From Flexithrix dorotheae DSM 6795 (lineage in GTDB: Bacteria; Bacteroidota; Bacteroidia; Cytophagales; Flammeovirgaceae): a stretch of DNA of 64,000 nt. The stretch is taken from assembly GCF_000379765.1 (NCBI RefSeq), contig NZ_KB903430.1:220945-284944 (forward strand), read 5' to 3'. Numbering within the stretch: position 1 is the first letter of the stretch; each line of letters starts with the position of its first letter. This document shows positions 8,692-17,657 of this stretch, piece by piece. The notes under the pieces were generated by a model, which searched no databases, was not told where the DNA came from, and was given only the letters and a program-made list of their open reading frames with translations. The translations under genes and the position numbers were made by a program.

Positions 8692-9579
8692 TTAAATATT
8701 TATATCGTATGCACTTAAAACATCAAAGTTATGAAATTCTGAAATTTCATCGAACTGATAATTGAATTTCAATCCGGTAGGCCTTTTTCCTAACTGTACG
8801 TGCTTAATGTATTTTTTTAGTTCGGGAATATAATCTGATTCTTCATCAAAACTTCCCCAAATCTTCAGTTCAACCTCTTTGGCAGGAATATTAAGTTCCT
8901 GAACCACAAGCATAATGTAATAGACAAAATCGCTTTCAGAATGAAACTCGAAGGAATTAATGTATTTTAAATTTTTCCCATCAATGGAAACAATCGTCAC
9001 AATATCTCCCTCTACATTTACAAAAAGCTTTTTCTGTTTGCCCTGATTTAGCTTATACAATCCCCACAAAAAGCAAGTGTTATTATGGATAACTTTTGTA
9101 CTGATAGTAGGGTAATAGCTATTCACCCATTCATAAAGAGATTTCCCTATTGAAAAACAACAAGTGGTTTTATAGTCTGGGGAATCGGCCTGCTTTACTA
9201 AAGTATTGGCAAGATTTACAGGTGCATTCAGCCGTAGATAGTCAACAGCTTTTATTTCAGTGCTTAGCAACTCGGAAGGAACAAAAGCAAACTTTAAATC
9301 AGATGGAATAACAACTACTTCTTTCCAGAATCCAGCATTTAGAAAATTATGATTACTCCAGACATTTTGTAAACTCACAATAAGGGCATTGTCAGTTAAA
9401 GCAAGTTCATATTGGTATTTCTCAAGAGCCAGACACCTGCTATTGGAGGAATCAACAACAAAAACTGTTACCCCAGTTTTATGAAGCTTAATAAAAAGCT
9501 TATACTGAGATAACAGATTAATGTCAAAATTTTGATCTACAAGGTTGTATTTCGTTGAATTATGGATTATATCTTCCAA
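8692..9579 (-). CDS. DUF3822 family protein, TTG start
   Basis: The 295-residue protein of the DUF3822 family is typically encoded beside coaD in Bacteroidota; its role is not known. I recognise it from context, from length, and from the pattern of beta-strand segments such as LFVNVEGDIVTIVSIDGK and the phrase FAFVPSELLS, which look like a degenerate actin/ASKHA-like fold (inference). No ATG is available near the start: the frame opens with TTG at 9577-9579, preceded by GGGA about six bases upstream, right after the stop of the preceding gene. The first Met would cost a conserved N-terminal strand. Cytosolic; no signal or membrane segment. Confidence 0.8.
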   Translation of the reverse strand: MEDIIHNSTKYNLVDQNFDINLLSQYKLFIKLHKTGVTVFVVDSSNSRCLALEKYQYELALTDNALIVSLQNVWSNHNFLNAGFWKEVVVIPSDLKFAFVPSELLSTEIKAVDYLRLNAPVNLANTLVKQADSPDYKTTCCFSIGKSLYEWVNSYYPTISTKVIHNNTCFLWGLYKLNQGKQKKLFVNVEGDIVTIVSIDGKNLKYINSFEFHSESDFVYYIMLVVQELNIPAKEVELKIWGSFDEESDYIPELKKYIKHVQLGKRPTGLKFNYQFDEISEFHNFDVLSAYDINI

Positions 9580-9581
9580 TA

Positions 9582-10205
9582 TTATTCCCAGTTACCAGAA
9601 GTAGTAACTTCTGTTCTTGAACCAAATCTAATAAATCTTCTTTTAGGTATTTCGCTATCTTCTTTCCTAGTGATATCCAATGGGTATTTGTCAACTACCT
9701 CAATCACATCAATCATCACCCCGCTTTTCTCCACTTTTCCAGCAAATATTTCAAATCTTTTATCCTGATTAGCCGGATCATTTTCAAACCTTGGAATGAT
9801 TGGTAATTTATCCCAATTGTAATTGGCATACTTAGGACCAAAAACATTTTGAATTACAGGTTCAATACCAATGGTATCAATCTCAATTCTAACACTATCC
9901 CCTAAATATTTTCTTGGGTCATCAAACTCCCTTTCAGTAATGATTTCTCTTTGCTCGGTGATATAAATCGAATCATTTTTAATAAAATTGATGAGCGTAT
10001 CAAAACTACTGGTATACTCATCATATTTAGCCAAATAAGCTTTCTCTGCATCCCTGACCAGCATTAATTTGTTTTTAACTCTTTCTTCATCTGCTGCAAT
10101 TTCCTTGGCAAGTTGAATTTTGCCAGCAATTCCATCAAATAATAAATATGACAGAAAAATAATTAATGGGATTAAACTGATAGAAAAGATTCTAGTCTTA
10201 GTCAT
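9582..10205 (-). CDS. Membrane-anchored protein of unknown function
   Basis: This 207-residue protein has one N-terminal membrane segment (residues 7-24) and a short coiled-coil stretch (KEIAADEERVKNKLMLVRD). A mostly charged extracytoplasmic region follows. It resembles anonymous proteins found upstream of DUF3822-coaD in Cytophagales, as far as I recall. The bitopic topology with the coiled coil just outside the membrane recalls cell-division or envelope scaffold proteins, but no domain is recognisable. It leads the operon; only two bases separate its stop from the next start. Function unknown. Confidence 0.75.
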   Translation of the reverse strand: MTKTRIFSISLIPLIIFLSYLLFDGIAGKIQLAKEIAADEERVKNKLMLVRDAEKAYLAKYDEYTSSFDTLINFIKNDSIYITEQREIITEREFDDPRKYLGDSVRIEIDTIGIEPVIQNVFGPKYANYNWDKLPIIPRFENDPANQDKRFEIFAGKVEKSGVMIDVIEVVDKYPLDITRKEDSEIPKRRFIRFGSRTEVTTSGNWE

Positions 10206-10533
10206 TACTATTAAGTTTTAATGCAATTTATAATTTTTTTTAATTCTAAAAAATTTCACTTTATGATAAGACAGCAGAACAAAGTAAAATTTGTTAATAC
10301 TAGCTTATTAAATAATATTATTCAAGTTATTAATTGTACTATTCCAAGTAAAATTAGTACCTTATCCACTATCTTACAAGTTTTTTGGCCGCAATCATCA
10401 AAATTTTGTTCCAAAATACTTCCCCCGCAATTAGTGGAATGCAAAAGTGTAAAAAAAGATACAGGAATCTAAATAAAATTTTAATAATTATTTATCGTTA
10501 AATAATATTTTTTTCCGCTTAAAAGCCAATGTT
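10206..10533. other. Gene-free AT-rich gap
   Basis: These 328 bases lie between two minus-strand genes and should contain the promoter of the coaD operon. A plus-strand open frame at 10221-10472 exists, but its translation is low in coding character and has no ribosome-binding site. I see no hairpin or repeat worth naming. Confidence 0.5.
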
Positions 10534-11124
10534 TTAAACTTCCCCTGATTCCTTTAATCTAATTAATAATTCCCCTTTAAATCTTTTAAAACCCTGAAAG
10601 ACCAACCAGCCTATCAGGCTACCAGCCAGTGCTCCGAAAAAAATATCTCCCGGATAATGAACACCAACAGCAATTCTGCTATAAGCTACAATTGCCGCCC
10701 ACAAGTACATAAGTTTGATATATTTTACATCATTTCTAAGCAGCAGGAAAAATATGGTAGCAATTGCGAATGAATTGGAAGAATGTCCCGAAATAAAGCC
10801 AAACTGGCCACCACATCCTCTAAATGTAAGATGCACAAGTGAGGAAATTTCCGGATCGTGACAGGGCCTGAGCCTGGCAAAAAATGGTTTACAGAATCCG
10901 GAAGAAAACTGGTCTGCTAAACCTATAGTGATTAAAATTGCAGCCAAAAGATAAAGGCCCTGCCAGCGGTACTTTTGAAAAATAAAAATCAGAACTAAAG
11001 CATATAGCGGGTACCAGGTCTCCTGATCGGTCATAAACCCAAAGAAGGAATCGGTAAAAGAACTGTGAAGGCTATTTAGAAATAAGAATAGTTGTTTATC
11101 AAGCTTATCTAAATATTCTATCAT
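10534..11124 (-). CDS. PAP2-superfamily membrane phosphatase
   Basis: The 196-residue polytopic membrane protein has the three phosphatase signatures of the type 2 phosphatidic acid phosphatase superfamily: KPFFARLRP near residue 78, SGHSSNSF near 112, and SRIAVGVHYPGD near 148. Catalytic residues are the His of SGHSS and the His of GVHYPGD. Five or six membrane segments surround them. Likely substrates are undecaprenyl pyrophosphate, lipid phosphates or lipid A; the sequence does not decide. A glycosyltransferase gene is divergently transcribed, which would suit a role in envelope glycolipid recycling, but this is inference. Confidence 0.9.
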   Translation of the reverse strand: MIEYLDKLDKQLFLFLNSLHSSFTDSFFGFMTDQETWYPLYALVLIFIFQKYRWQGLYLLAAILITIGLADQFSSGFCKPFFARLRPCHDPEISSLVHLTFRGCGGQFGFISGHSSNSFAIATIFFLLLRNDVKYIKLMYLWAAIVAYSRIAVGVHYPGDIFFGALAGSLIGWLVFQGFKRFKGELLIRLKESGEV

Positions 11125-11134
11125 TTTATTCTCT

Positions 11135-11142
11135 TACTTTTG
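11135..11142 (+). promoter_or_regulatory. Bacteroidota -7 promoter box before the glycosyltransferase
   Basis: TACTTTTG at 11135-11142 is an exact match to the Bacteroidota -7 consensus TAnnTTTG, followed by CGG. It lies 98 bases before the glycosyltransferase ATG. A -33 box is not evident. The transcribed leader contains TTTTGGCTAAAA at about 11182-11193, also found in the miaB leader. Confidence 0.55.
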
Positions 11143-11240
11143 CGGTTCAATCTTAATTCCCCTGATTTTAAAAAAGGAAATTTTGGCTAAAAATAGAGAG
11201 AAATAATTATTTCAAAGAATTGAAAAGTAAAAGTTTAAGG

Positions 11241-12368
11241 ATGAAAATAGGTTTTTTGTGTAATTCTCCATCATGGGGTGGACTTGAAATCAACAACTAT
11301 AAACTCGCTCAATGGCTTACGGAAAGAGGACATGAAGTGGTGATGATCGCCCATTCGGATTATCCTATCTACAAGCATTCCAGAGACGCGGGCCTTCCTC
11401 TTATTCACTTTCCAGCCAGGTACAAAGACTTGAGCCTGAGAGCCTGTATGCGATTATCCAAAACTAACAAAACTGAAAAATTTGATACCTTAATTCTCGG
11501 GGTTAATCAGGACATAAAGCTTGGAGTACTTACCAAAAAATTTGGATTAGGGAAAACCCTGCTCATTTATCATCAGCAAATAGAACTTGGGGTAAACAAA
11601 AGAGATTTTTGGCATACTTCCATCTACAAGTCATTGGATGCCTGGGTAACACCCCTAGAAGTATTGGCCAACCAGGTGAGGGAAAGGACAAATATTGATC
11701 CTGACAAAATTAAGATAATTCCCCTGTGCATAGATGTAAATAGGTTTTCGGAAAATAAAATGAAAATGCAGGAAGCCAGGGAAAACCTGGACTTGCCACA
11801 AGAAGAACTAATTATTGGGATGGTAGGGCGAATGGACCACCAAAAAGGACATGCTTATTTTATTGAGGCATTGGGAGAATTGAGGAAAAAGGATATTGAG
11901 GTTAAAGGCTTGATTTGTGGGGTAAAAGAAGAAGATAAAGGCTCTGAATATTTAAAATCACTAGAGTCACTTGCAGAAAAAAATGGGCTAAAAGACCAAA
12001 TTTACTTTCGGCCGTTTAGCAAAGATGTAGAAACAGCCTACAAAGCCATGAACATTTTTGTGATGGCTTCTCCTGCAGAAACTTTTGGAATGGTGACGGT
12101 TGAAGCACTTGCCTGTGGAGTTCCTGTGGTAGGAACAAACCATCTGGGCACTAAGGAAATTCTAAAAAGTGGTGATTACGGACTGGTATTTCCCCCACGT
12201 GATGCAAAAGCCTTATCCAACTGTCTGGAAGAATTAATCGATGATGAACTTTTAACCAGTACACTTGCCGCAAAGGGAGTTGATTACGTAAAATCCACCT
12301 ACAACTTCACCAGACAATGTGAGCTATTTGAACAATTAATTACGGAGTTGAAAGAAAAGAGAGGGTGA
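11241..12368 (+). CDS. GT4-type glycosyltransferase
   Basis: The 375-residue GT-B fold enzyme is of glycosyltransferase family 4 type. The chosen ATG at 11241 gives MKIGFLCNSPSWGGLEINN, the typical N-terminal strand and glycine-rich loop; a TTG 21 bases earlier is less likely. The C-terminal Rossmann half has IGMVGRMDHQKGHAYFIEAL, and the donor-binding loop SPAETFGMVTVEALACGVPV near residues 275-294 carries the two glutamates of the EX7E motif. It probably transfers a sugar to a lipid or polysaccharide acceptor. Cytosolic or membrane-peripheral. It stands alone, followed by a strong terminator. Confidence 0.92.
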   Translation: MKIGFLCNSPSWGGLEINNYKLAQWLTERGHEVVMIAHSDYPIYKHSRDAGLPLIHFPARYKDLSLRACMRLSKTNKTEKFDTLILGVNQDIKLGVLTKKFGLGKTLLIYHQQIELGVNKRDFWHTSIYKSLDAWVTPLEVLANQVRERTNIDPDKIKIIPLCIDVNRFSENKMKMQEARENLDLPQEELIIGMVGRMDHQKGHAYFIEALGELRKKDIEVKGLICGVKEEDKGSEYLKSLESLAEKNGLKDQIYFRPFSKDVETAYKAMNIFVMASPAETFGMVTVEALACGVPVVGTNHLGTKEILKSGDYGLVFPPRDAKALSNCLEELIDDELLTSTLAAKGVDYVKSTYNFTRQCELFEQLITELKEKRG

Positions 12369-12379
12369 TCAAAAACAAA

Positions 12380-12413
12380 AAAAGCGAAGATAAACCATTT
12401 TAACTTCGCTTTT
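12380..12413. terminator. Bidirectional terminator between convergent genes
   Basis: Ten-base arms AAAAGCGAAG (12380-12389) and CTTCGCTTTT (12404-12413) with a 14-base loop, A-rich on the left and T-rich on the right. It lies between the convergent glycosyltransferase and coiled-coil protein genes and should serve both. Confidence 0.82.
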
Positions 12414-12446
12414 CAAGATATCTTTTTTCTAAATTAACAGAGCAAA

Positions 12447-13487
12447 TTAAGGCACATTTTTATTAAGGAAACTATCACTAACTTTATTATACTCCTTAAT
12501 CATATCATTTTTTTCATCAAACAATTTCGCATTTACTTCATTATATCTTGCAATGGCCTCATTCACTTCCTTAATTCCATTGTTATATTGATCCACATCT
12601 GCCTGAGTCCGCTTATTGGGTTTTATGGCATCAAATGAAGTTTTTATTTTTTCAAATTTTTCCTGAGCCAATATGCATTCTATGATAGCAGGTACAGTAA
12701 CTTCAGCCTCTTCTTTGTAAAAGTTTAAGGCCTTTTTGGTCATATTAGCCATGTCATAGTTGCCTTTAAAAGCCCCAAATTCTTTCAGCTTTTCCAGCCC
12801 CTCATCGCTGTAGCTGATTAATGCACTTTTATTTTGTTCGATCCCGCTTATATCCTTAGCTGACAATGCTTCCATAAGATAATTATCCTGGTGATAACTT
12901 TTGAAAAACAACAGATATAAGTCATTATAATAACTAAATACTTCAGAAGCTTTTCTCATCTTCTCCCCCAATTTAGTTTCAGATTCTATCAGTTTAATAT
13001 TGTTTTTGGCAGCAAAGGCCTCCTGCGCAGTTGACATTCTTATGGCAGCATCAGTCAATTTTTCATCAGCAAGCTCCTTAGCTATTAAGTAAGCCTCCAT
13101 GGCATCAAATGATTGTTCCTTCACTTCATCCATATCCACCAGCTTTGCATAATCTTCATTAATCACATTATAACTGATGGCCAAAAAACTTCCTACTGAA
13201 TCCTTAAGGGTTTTGTCTCCTTCAAAGGCAGGCATTTTTGAAATTTTGTACTTAGTTTCCTTTATGGTATTTAAAAGTTCCTTTCTTCGTTTTTCAACTT
13301 TTCTCGCACTTTTTCCATGTGCAACTGATCGTGTATAATCCCATTGGTCTTTGGTGATTTTATTATATTCTTCACCAATGTAACTCATATACCCAACACT
13401 GGTTTTCAAATCCTGAGCCTGTATTTTTTTTAGATGTCCACTAATAATAAAAATTAGTATTAAGAATAGAAATGATTTCAATCTCAT
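12447..13487 (-). CDS. Exported coiled-coil protein (LIC11966-like)
   Basis: The 346-residue protein has a signal peptide (residues 1-24, ending IQAQ) and an almost wholly helical, Lys/Glu/Ala-rich mature part with several coiled-coil segments. It resembles the proteins annotated as LIC11966 family surface proteins, but I give that name from memory and with limited confidence. There is no lipobox, no T9SS tail and no catalytic motif. It lies 45 bases downstream of the C-terminal processing protease gene on the same strand, so the two may be co-transcribed, and it might be a substrate or adaptor of that protease (inference). Confidence 0.65.
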   Translation of the reverse strand: MRLKSFLFLILIFIISGHLKKIQAQDLKTSVGYMSYIGEEYNKITKDQWDYTRSVAHGKSARKVEKRRKELLNTIKETKYKISKMPAFEGDKTLKDSVGSFLAISYNVINEDYAKLVDMDEVKEQSFDAMEAYLIAKELADEKLTDAAIRMSTAQEAFAAKNNIKLIESETKLGEKMRKASEVFSYYNDLYLLFFKSYHQDNYLMEALSAKDISGIEQNKSALISYSDEGLEKLKEFGAFKGNYDMANMTKKALNFYKEEAEVTVPAIIECILAQEKFEKIKTSFDAIKPNKRTQADVDQYNNGIKEVNEAIARYNEVNAKLFDEKNDMIKEYNKVSDSFLNKNVP

Positions 13488-13532
13488 GTTTTTACAATAC
13501 TTATATGGTTGAAAATTTTTTAAACTTTAAAA

Positions 13533-15635
13533 TTATTTAGCATCAATTAAATCCCTTAGAATAAGATAGGTCTCCTCCAGATAGGTGTCTTTTTGCAGCG
13601 CTGTTTTAAATTCATGCTGAGCCAATTCCCTATATTTATCCATCTGCATTAATTCCTCATCCCAGGCAGTATTTTTTAGGACAAATCGGGAACTTTCCTT
13701 TCCTTCCAGTTCCTCCAAGCCATTCACCAAAGGAGCTTGGGATTTTTCATTCTTGTAAGTTTGAATATCCAAGGGTACGACATGTTCAGACAGCTTTGTT
13801 TTTTTAAGGAATTCACCTGTCTTTTGCACCTTTTTCAGATATTCGTTTTCACTTTGCCTTTCAAGACTTCTTTTCTGTAAGGTGAAGACGGGAAGTTTCT
13901 TTAGAGGTTTATAATATACCTTTTTCACAATTTTATCATTGGCCAGGGCAGTTTCATAAGTTGCCTCTTTTTCAATAAAATATTCCATCAAATCAGGTAA
14001 ATAAACATCTGGTTGAATTCCCTCTTTTTGATAAGTTCTCCCATCAAGGCGGTAAATTTTAGAATAAGTAGTCTTCATAAAACTTGAGTTTAAATCAGAA
14101 GTATTATAATCCGAATATTCTGATTCACCCTCTATATTAGTTGGGAATAATATCTGAGCTGTTGCCTTTCCATAGGTTGGGCTGCCAACAATTACAGCCC
14201 TGTTATAATCCTGCATCACTCCTGCAAAAACCTCTGAAGCAGAGGCACTTAAACCATTCACCATCACTACTAAAGGACCATTGTAGATAGTCCCTCTATT
14301 CATATCTTTTTTCAAAATAAGATTTCCTTCGCTGTCTTTCTGAATAAATACAGGTCCCGAATCTATAAATATACCAGCAAGTCCAATGGCCTCATTCAAA
14401 GCTCCACCACCATTATTCCGGAGATCGAGAATTAATCCCTCCACACCTTCATTTTTTAATTTAATTAACTCCTTGGCAACATCATTTGCACAACCCAATC
14501 GCTGGTTATCCATATCTGTATAAAAGCCAGGAAGAGCTATATAACCTACTTTTTTGTCTCCATCAATAATCAAACTATTGATGATATTTTCCTCTGAAAC
14601 AGCATTTTCATTTTGCAAAATAATTTCCTTCTCCCGCCCATCAGATTTTTCAATAGTTAATTCAATACTTTTTTCAGCATTGGACACTAAAAGTTTGTTC
14701 ACTTCATAAATATCCAGTTGTGAGAGTTGATAAATTTTTTCATCAGATTCTTTCAAAACCAAAAGCTTATCCCCTTTGTGAATAGCATTGGATTTCCATG
14801 CAGGACTGCCAGGAACAAGCTTTTCTACCAAAACTTCCCCTTCTTCATTTTCACCTATTTCAATTCCAAATGAATAAGTATTTTTCGATACATGGGAAAG
14901 GAAAAGCTCAGTCATGGAAAGTGAATAATAATTGGAATGGGGATCAAATGCAGTGGTAATGGCATTAAAAAATGACATGGCAACATGGTTTTCAAACCCC
15001 ATAGGATGGTCAATTTTCTTTTCAATATTTCTTTGGTAGATTTTACATATTTTTTCCCGTGAAAAAGGTTCTCTACTCAGTAGTGCCTCTTCTGAAATGG
15101 AAAAAGGGTCATCAGATTCATCAGCAGGGGAAAATATTTCCTTAATGACCTGGTACTTAATCCATTTAGCCCATTTATTTTCTAAGCTTTGAACATCATT
15201 TCTAAACTGCCCCTTTTTGGATTGAATAAAAACGATTGAATCTTTTTGCACAAAGTCAATAGGATTCCCGGCCATTTTTACCAAAATACTATCGGCTCTT
15301 AATAAAGCTTTTTGGTACTGTTTGATGGCCGTTGTCAAGAAACTACAATTTTTATTTCTAATATTATCATCAATTTCCAGACTTTTTGAAGCCAAAAAAA
15401 TAGAATCCTGACGAGTAAAGTAAAGCCTGGATGGGTCAAGGGCTTTTATAAAATTTTCAAATGTTTTAACAGCAAGGGAATCATCTAAGGCCAAGGGGTG
15501 ATAATGGATTTTTTCCAATAAAGCATACACTCTACCTGCCTCTGAACAATTATTTTCATTTATTTGTGAAAACGCAATAACAGGGCAAATCAGCCATAAA
15601 AGCAAAGTCCTTAGAATAAAAGGAAAGATTTTCAT
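13533..15635 (-). CDS. C-terminal (tail-specific) processing protease, S41
   Basis: The 700-residue periplasmic serine protease is of the Prc/CtpA type. The start at ATG 15635 gives a clean signal peptide (MKIFPFILRTLLLW, cleaved after AFSQ); a TTG three codons earlier is rejected. An N-terminal DUF3340-like helical region (about 25-230) precedes a PDZ domain (about 240-330, with GDKLLVLKESDE). The S41 core follows: GLILDLRNNGGGALNEAIG, then GLSASASEVFAG with the nucleophilic Ser near 463, and GSPTYGKATAQ with the general-base Lys near 490. A Prc-type C-terminal extension ends the protein. Role: trimming or degrading envelope proteins at their C-termini. Confidence 0.93.
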   Translation of the reverse strand: MKIFPFILRTLLLWLICPVIAFSQINENNCSEAGRVYALLEKIHYHPLALDDSLAVKTFENFIKALDPSRLYFTRQDSIFLASKSLEIDDNIRNKNCSFLTTAIKQYQKALLRADSILVKMAGNPIDFVQKDSIVFIQSKKGQFRNDVQSLENKWAKWIKYQVIKEIFSPADESDDPFSISEEALLSREPFSREKICKIYQRNIEKKIDHPMGFENHVAMSFFNAITTAFDPHSNYYSLSMTELFLSHVSKNTYSFGIEIGENEEGEVLVEKLVPGSPAWKSNAIHKGDKLLVLKESDEKIYQLSQLDIYEVNKLLVSNAEKSIELTIEKSDGREKEIILQNENAVSEENIINSLIIDGDKKVGYIALPGFYTDMDNQRLGCANDVAKELIKLKNEGVEGLILDLRNNGGGALNEAIGLAGIFIDSGPVFIQKDSEGNLILKKDMNRGTIYNGPLVVMVNGLSASASEVFAGVMQDYNRAVIVGSPTYGKATAQILFPTNIEGESEYSDYNTSDLNSSFMKTTYSKIYRLDGRTYQKEGIQPDVYLPDLMEYFIEKEATYETALANDKIVKKVYYKPLKKLPVFTLQKRSLERQSENEYLKKVQKTGEFLKKTKLSEHVVPLDIQTYKNEKSQAPLVNGLEELEGKESSRFVLKNTAWDEELMQMDKYRELAQHEFKTALQKDTYLEETYLILRDLIDAK

Positions 15636-16118
15636 GGTAAACAATTGTTTATTAAAACTTTGATAGCAAGTGGATTTGAACTTTCAGGAGAAATTAAACA
15701 GCATTTTGACTCAAAATAAAATTAATCACACCGCTTAAATAATTTCACCTAACGGATATTGGCAAATATAACCCATTTTATCATATGTGAAAGATTTCTC
15801 TTAAATAATAACTATTATTCACTTTTTCCCATATTTTAAATAACTCAGTAAAAAAATACCCACATTTTGCATTATTATAAAATCCCCCTTAAATTCCTTA
15901 ACTTAATTATTTGTTATTTTTCTTAAAAGAGTTTTTACAGTGTTAAATCCATGATATTCATAATTAAACATCCATAAGAATAAATTAACCAGATCGAATA
16001 GCACTTATTTTCCGAAACAAAATTATTACCTTTGCGGGTTGAAATTGAGATGGAGGGTTTTGGCTAAAATCCACTGAAAATGATTTGATTACCCTATACT
16101 TAAAAGTACCGGAATTAA
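15636..16118. other. Divergent intergenic region before miaB
   Basis: These 483 AT-rich bases separate the protease gene from miaB. The only feature I can support is the miaB promoter box near 16027. No small gene, repeat or strong hairpin is visible. Confidence 0.5.
16027..16034 (+). promoter_or_regulatory. Bacteroidota -7 promoter box before miaB
   Basis: TACCTTTG at 16027-16034, followed by CGGG, is an exact TAnnTTTG match and lies 85 bases before the miaB ATG. The leader carries GGTTTTGGCTAAAA near 16056-16069, similar to the leader of the glycosyltransferase gene at 11 kb. Confidence 0.6.
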
Positions 16119-17591
16119 ATGACAGAATTAATTAAAGACATTGAAATATTAGATAAAAGCAGTCAGGAGGCATGTGAAGTGGTAAATATATCTAAAGATA
16201 AAGCTGAAGCAGGGCAAAGGAAACTTTACATTGAAAGCTATGGCTGCCAGATGAATTTTTCTGATAGTGAGATCGTAGCTTCCATCATGGAAAAACAGGG
16301 TTTTGGTACTACTTCAAAGTTTGAAGATGCTGACCTTATTTTCCTGAATACCTGTTCTATCCGGGAAAAAGCAGAGCAAACCGTACGTACCCGATTATCT
16401 CAATTTAATAAGGTAAAGAAAGACAAACCAGGCATTACCATCGGGGTTTTGGGATGTATGGCGGAGCGGCTGAAAGCCAAACTTTTAGAAGAAGAAAAAA
16501 TTGTGGACCTTGTAGTTGGCCCGGATGCCTATAGAGATTTACCCAATCTGGTAGCCGATGTGGATGATGGTCAAAAAGGGGTAAATGTATTTTTATCCAA
16601 AGAAGAAACATATGCAGAAATCACTCCGGTAAGGTTAAATTCCAATGGCGTTACGGCTTTCATCTCTATCATGAGAGGATGTGACAATATGTGTTCTTTC
16701 TGTGTGGTTCCTTTCACCAGAGGAAGGGAAAGAAGTCGGGATCCTTATTCTATTGTAAATGAGGCAAAAGATTTATTTGCCAAAGGTTATAGAGAAGTGA
16801 CGCTTTTAGGACAAAATGTGGATTCCTATAAATGGTCTGCAATTGATGAATTAAAAAGCAAAGCTCAGATTGAAAAGAAAGAAAAGGAAGGTGTAGAAGT
16901 TCAGTCTGTAAACTTCGCTAATTTGCTGGAAATGGTGGCTGAAATCGATCCGGATTTAAGGGTGAGGTTTTCCACTTCCCATCCTAAGGACATTACCGAT
17001 GAGGTTTTGTATACCATGGCCAAATATGAGAATATTTGCAAATACATTCACCTTCCTGCCCAAAGTGGAAATAGCAGAGTATTAGAATTGATGAACAGGA
17101 CTTATTCCAGAGAATGGTATATGGAAAGAGTGGACGCCATCAGAAATATTCTGGGTGAAGAATGTGGGATTTCCTCTGATATGATAACTGGTTTTTGCAC
17201 AGAAACCGAAGAGGAACACCAGGATACTTTGAGCCTGATGGATTATGTAAAATACGATTTCAGTTACATGTTTTTCTATTCTGAAAGACCGGGAACACTT
17301 GCTGCTAAAAAATATAAGGATGACATTCCTCTAGACATTAAGAAAAGAAGGCTTCAGGAAGTGATCAATAAACAACAGGAACTTTCAATGGAAAGAAATA
17401 AGCTGGATGTGGGAAAAACTTTCAGGGTTCTAATAGAAGGCACTTCCAAGAGGTCTGATGATCAATTGAGAGGAAGAAATTCGGCTAATAAAGTAGTTGT
17501 TTTCCCAAAAGGCGATCAGAAGATTGGAGAATATGTAAATGTATTCATTGAGGATTGTACTGCAGCTACATTGATTGGAAAGGCGGTTTAA
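16119..17591 (+). CDS. miaB: tRNA-2-methylthio-N6-isopentenyladenosine synthase
   Basis: The 490-residue radical-SAM methylthiotransferase converts i6A37 to ms2i6A37 in tRNAs reading UNN codons. The N-terminal cluster domain has the three Cys in [21 protein letters not shown] and [10 protein letters not shown]. The radical SAM box is [20 protein letters not shown] near residues 186-205 (CxxxCxxC). A C-terminal TRAM domain is expected at about 420-490. An extra stretch near 240-260 ([17 protein letters not shown]) is a lineage insertion common in Bacteroidota copies. The first roughly 35 residues before LYIESYGCQ are poorly conserved. Probably monocistronic from the box at 16027. Confidence 0.96.
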   Translation: MTELIKDIEILDKSSQEACEVVNISKDKAEAGQRKLYIESYGCQMNFSDSEIVASIMEKQGFGTTSKFEDADLIFLNTCSIREKAEQTVRTRLSQFNKVKKDKPGITIGVLGCMAERLKAKLLEEEKIVDLVVGPDAYRDLPNLVADVDDGQKGVNVFLSKEETYAEITPVRLNSNGVTAFISIMRGCDNMCSFCVVPFTRGRERSRDPYSIVNEAKDLFAKGYREVTLLGQNVDSYKWSAIDELKSKAQIEKKEKEGVEVQSVNFANLLEMVAEIDPDLRVRFSTSHPKDITDEVLYTMAKYENICKYIHLPAQSGNSRVLELMNRTYSREWYMERVDAIRNILGEECGISSDMITGFCTETEEEHQDTLSLMDYVKYDFSYMFFYSERPGTLAAKKYKDDIPLDIKKRRLQEVINKQQELSMERNKLDVGKTFRVLIEGTSKRSDDQLRGRNSANKVVVFPKGDQKIGEYVNVFIEDCTAATLIGKAV

Positions 17592-17604
17592 TTTAAGTCA
17601 TCAA

Positions 17605-17657
17605 TGGGAATTTATTTCATTAATAATTAGTCCTTAAAACTTTGAAATAAATTCCCA
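17605..17657. terminator. 15-bp inverted repeat between convergent genes
   Basis: Perfect 15-base arms (17605-17619 and 17643-17657) are separated by 23 bases. The left arm lies in the gap after miaB, while the right arm is inside the last codons of the convergent LuxR-type gene (encoding WEFIS). The loop has no T-run directly after the stem on either strand, so this is an atypical terminator. Confidence 0.5.

Noticed and set aside
10221-10472. 83-codon plus-strand open frame
   Set aside because: Low-complexity translation, no ribosome-binding site, located in a promoter gap; treated as chance.
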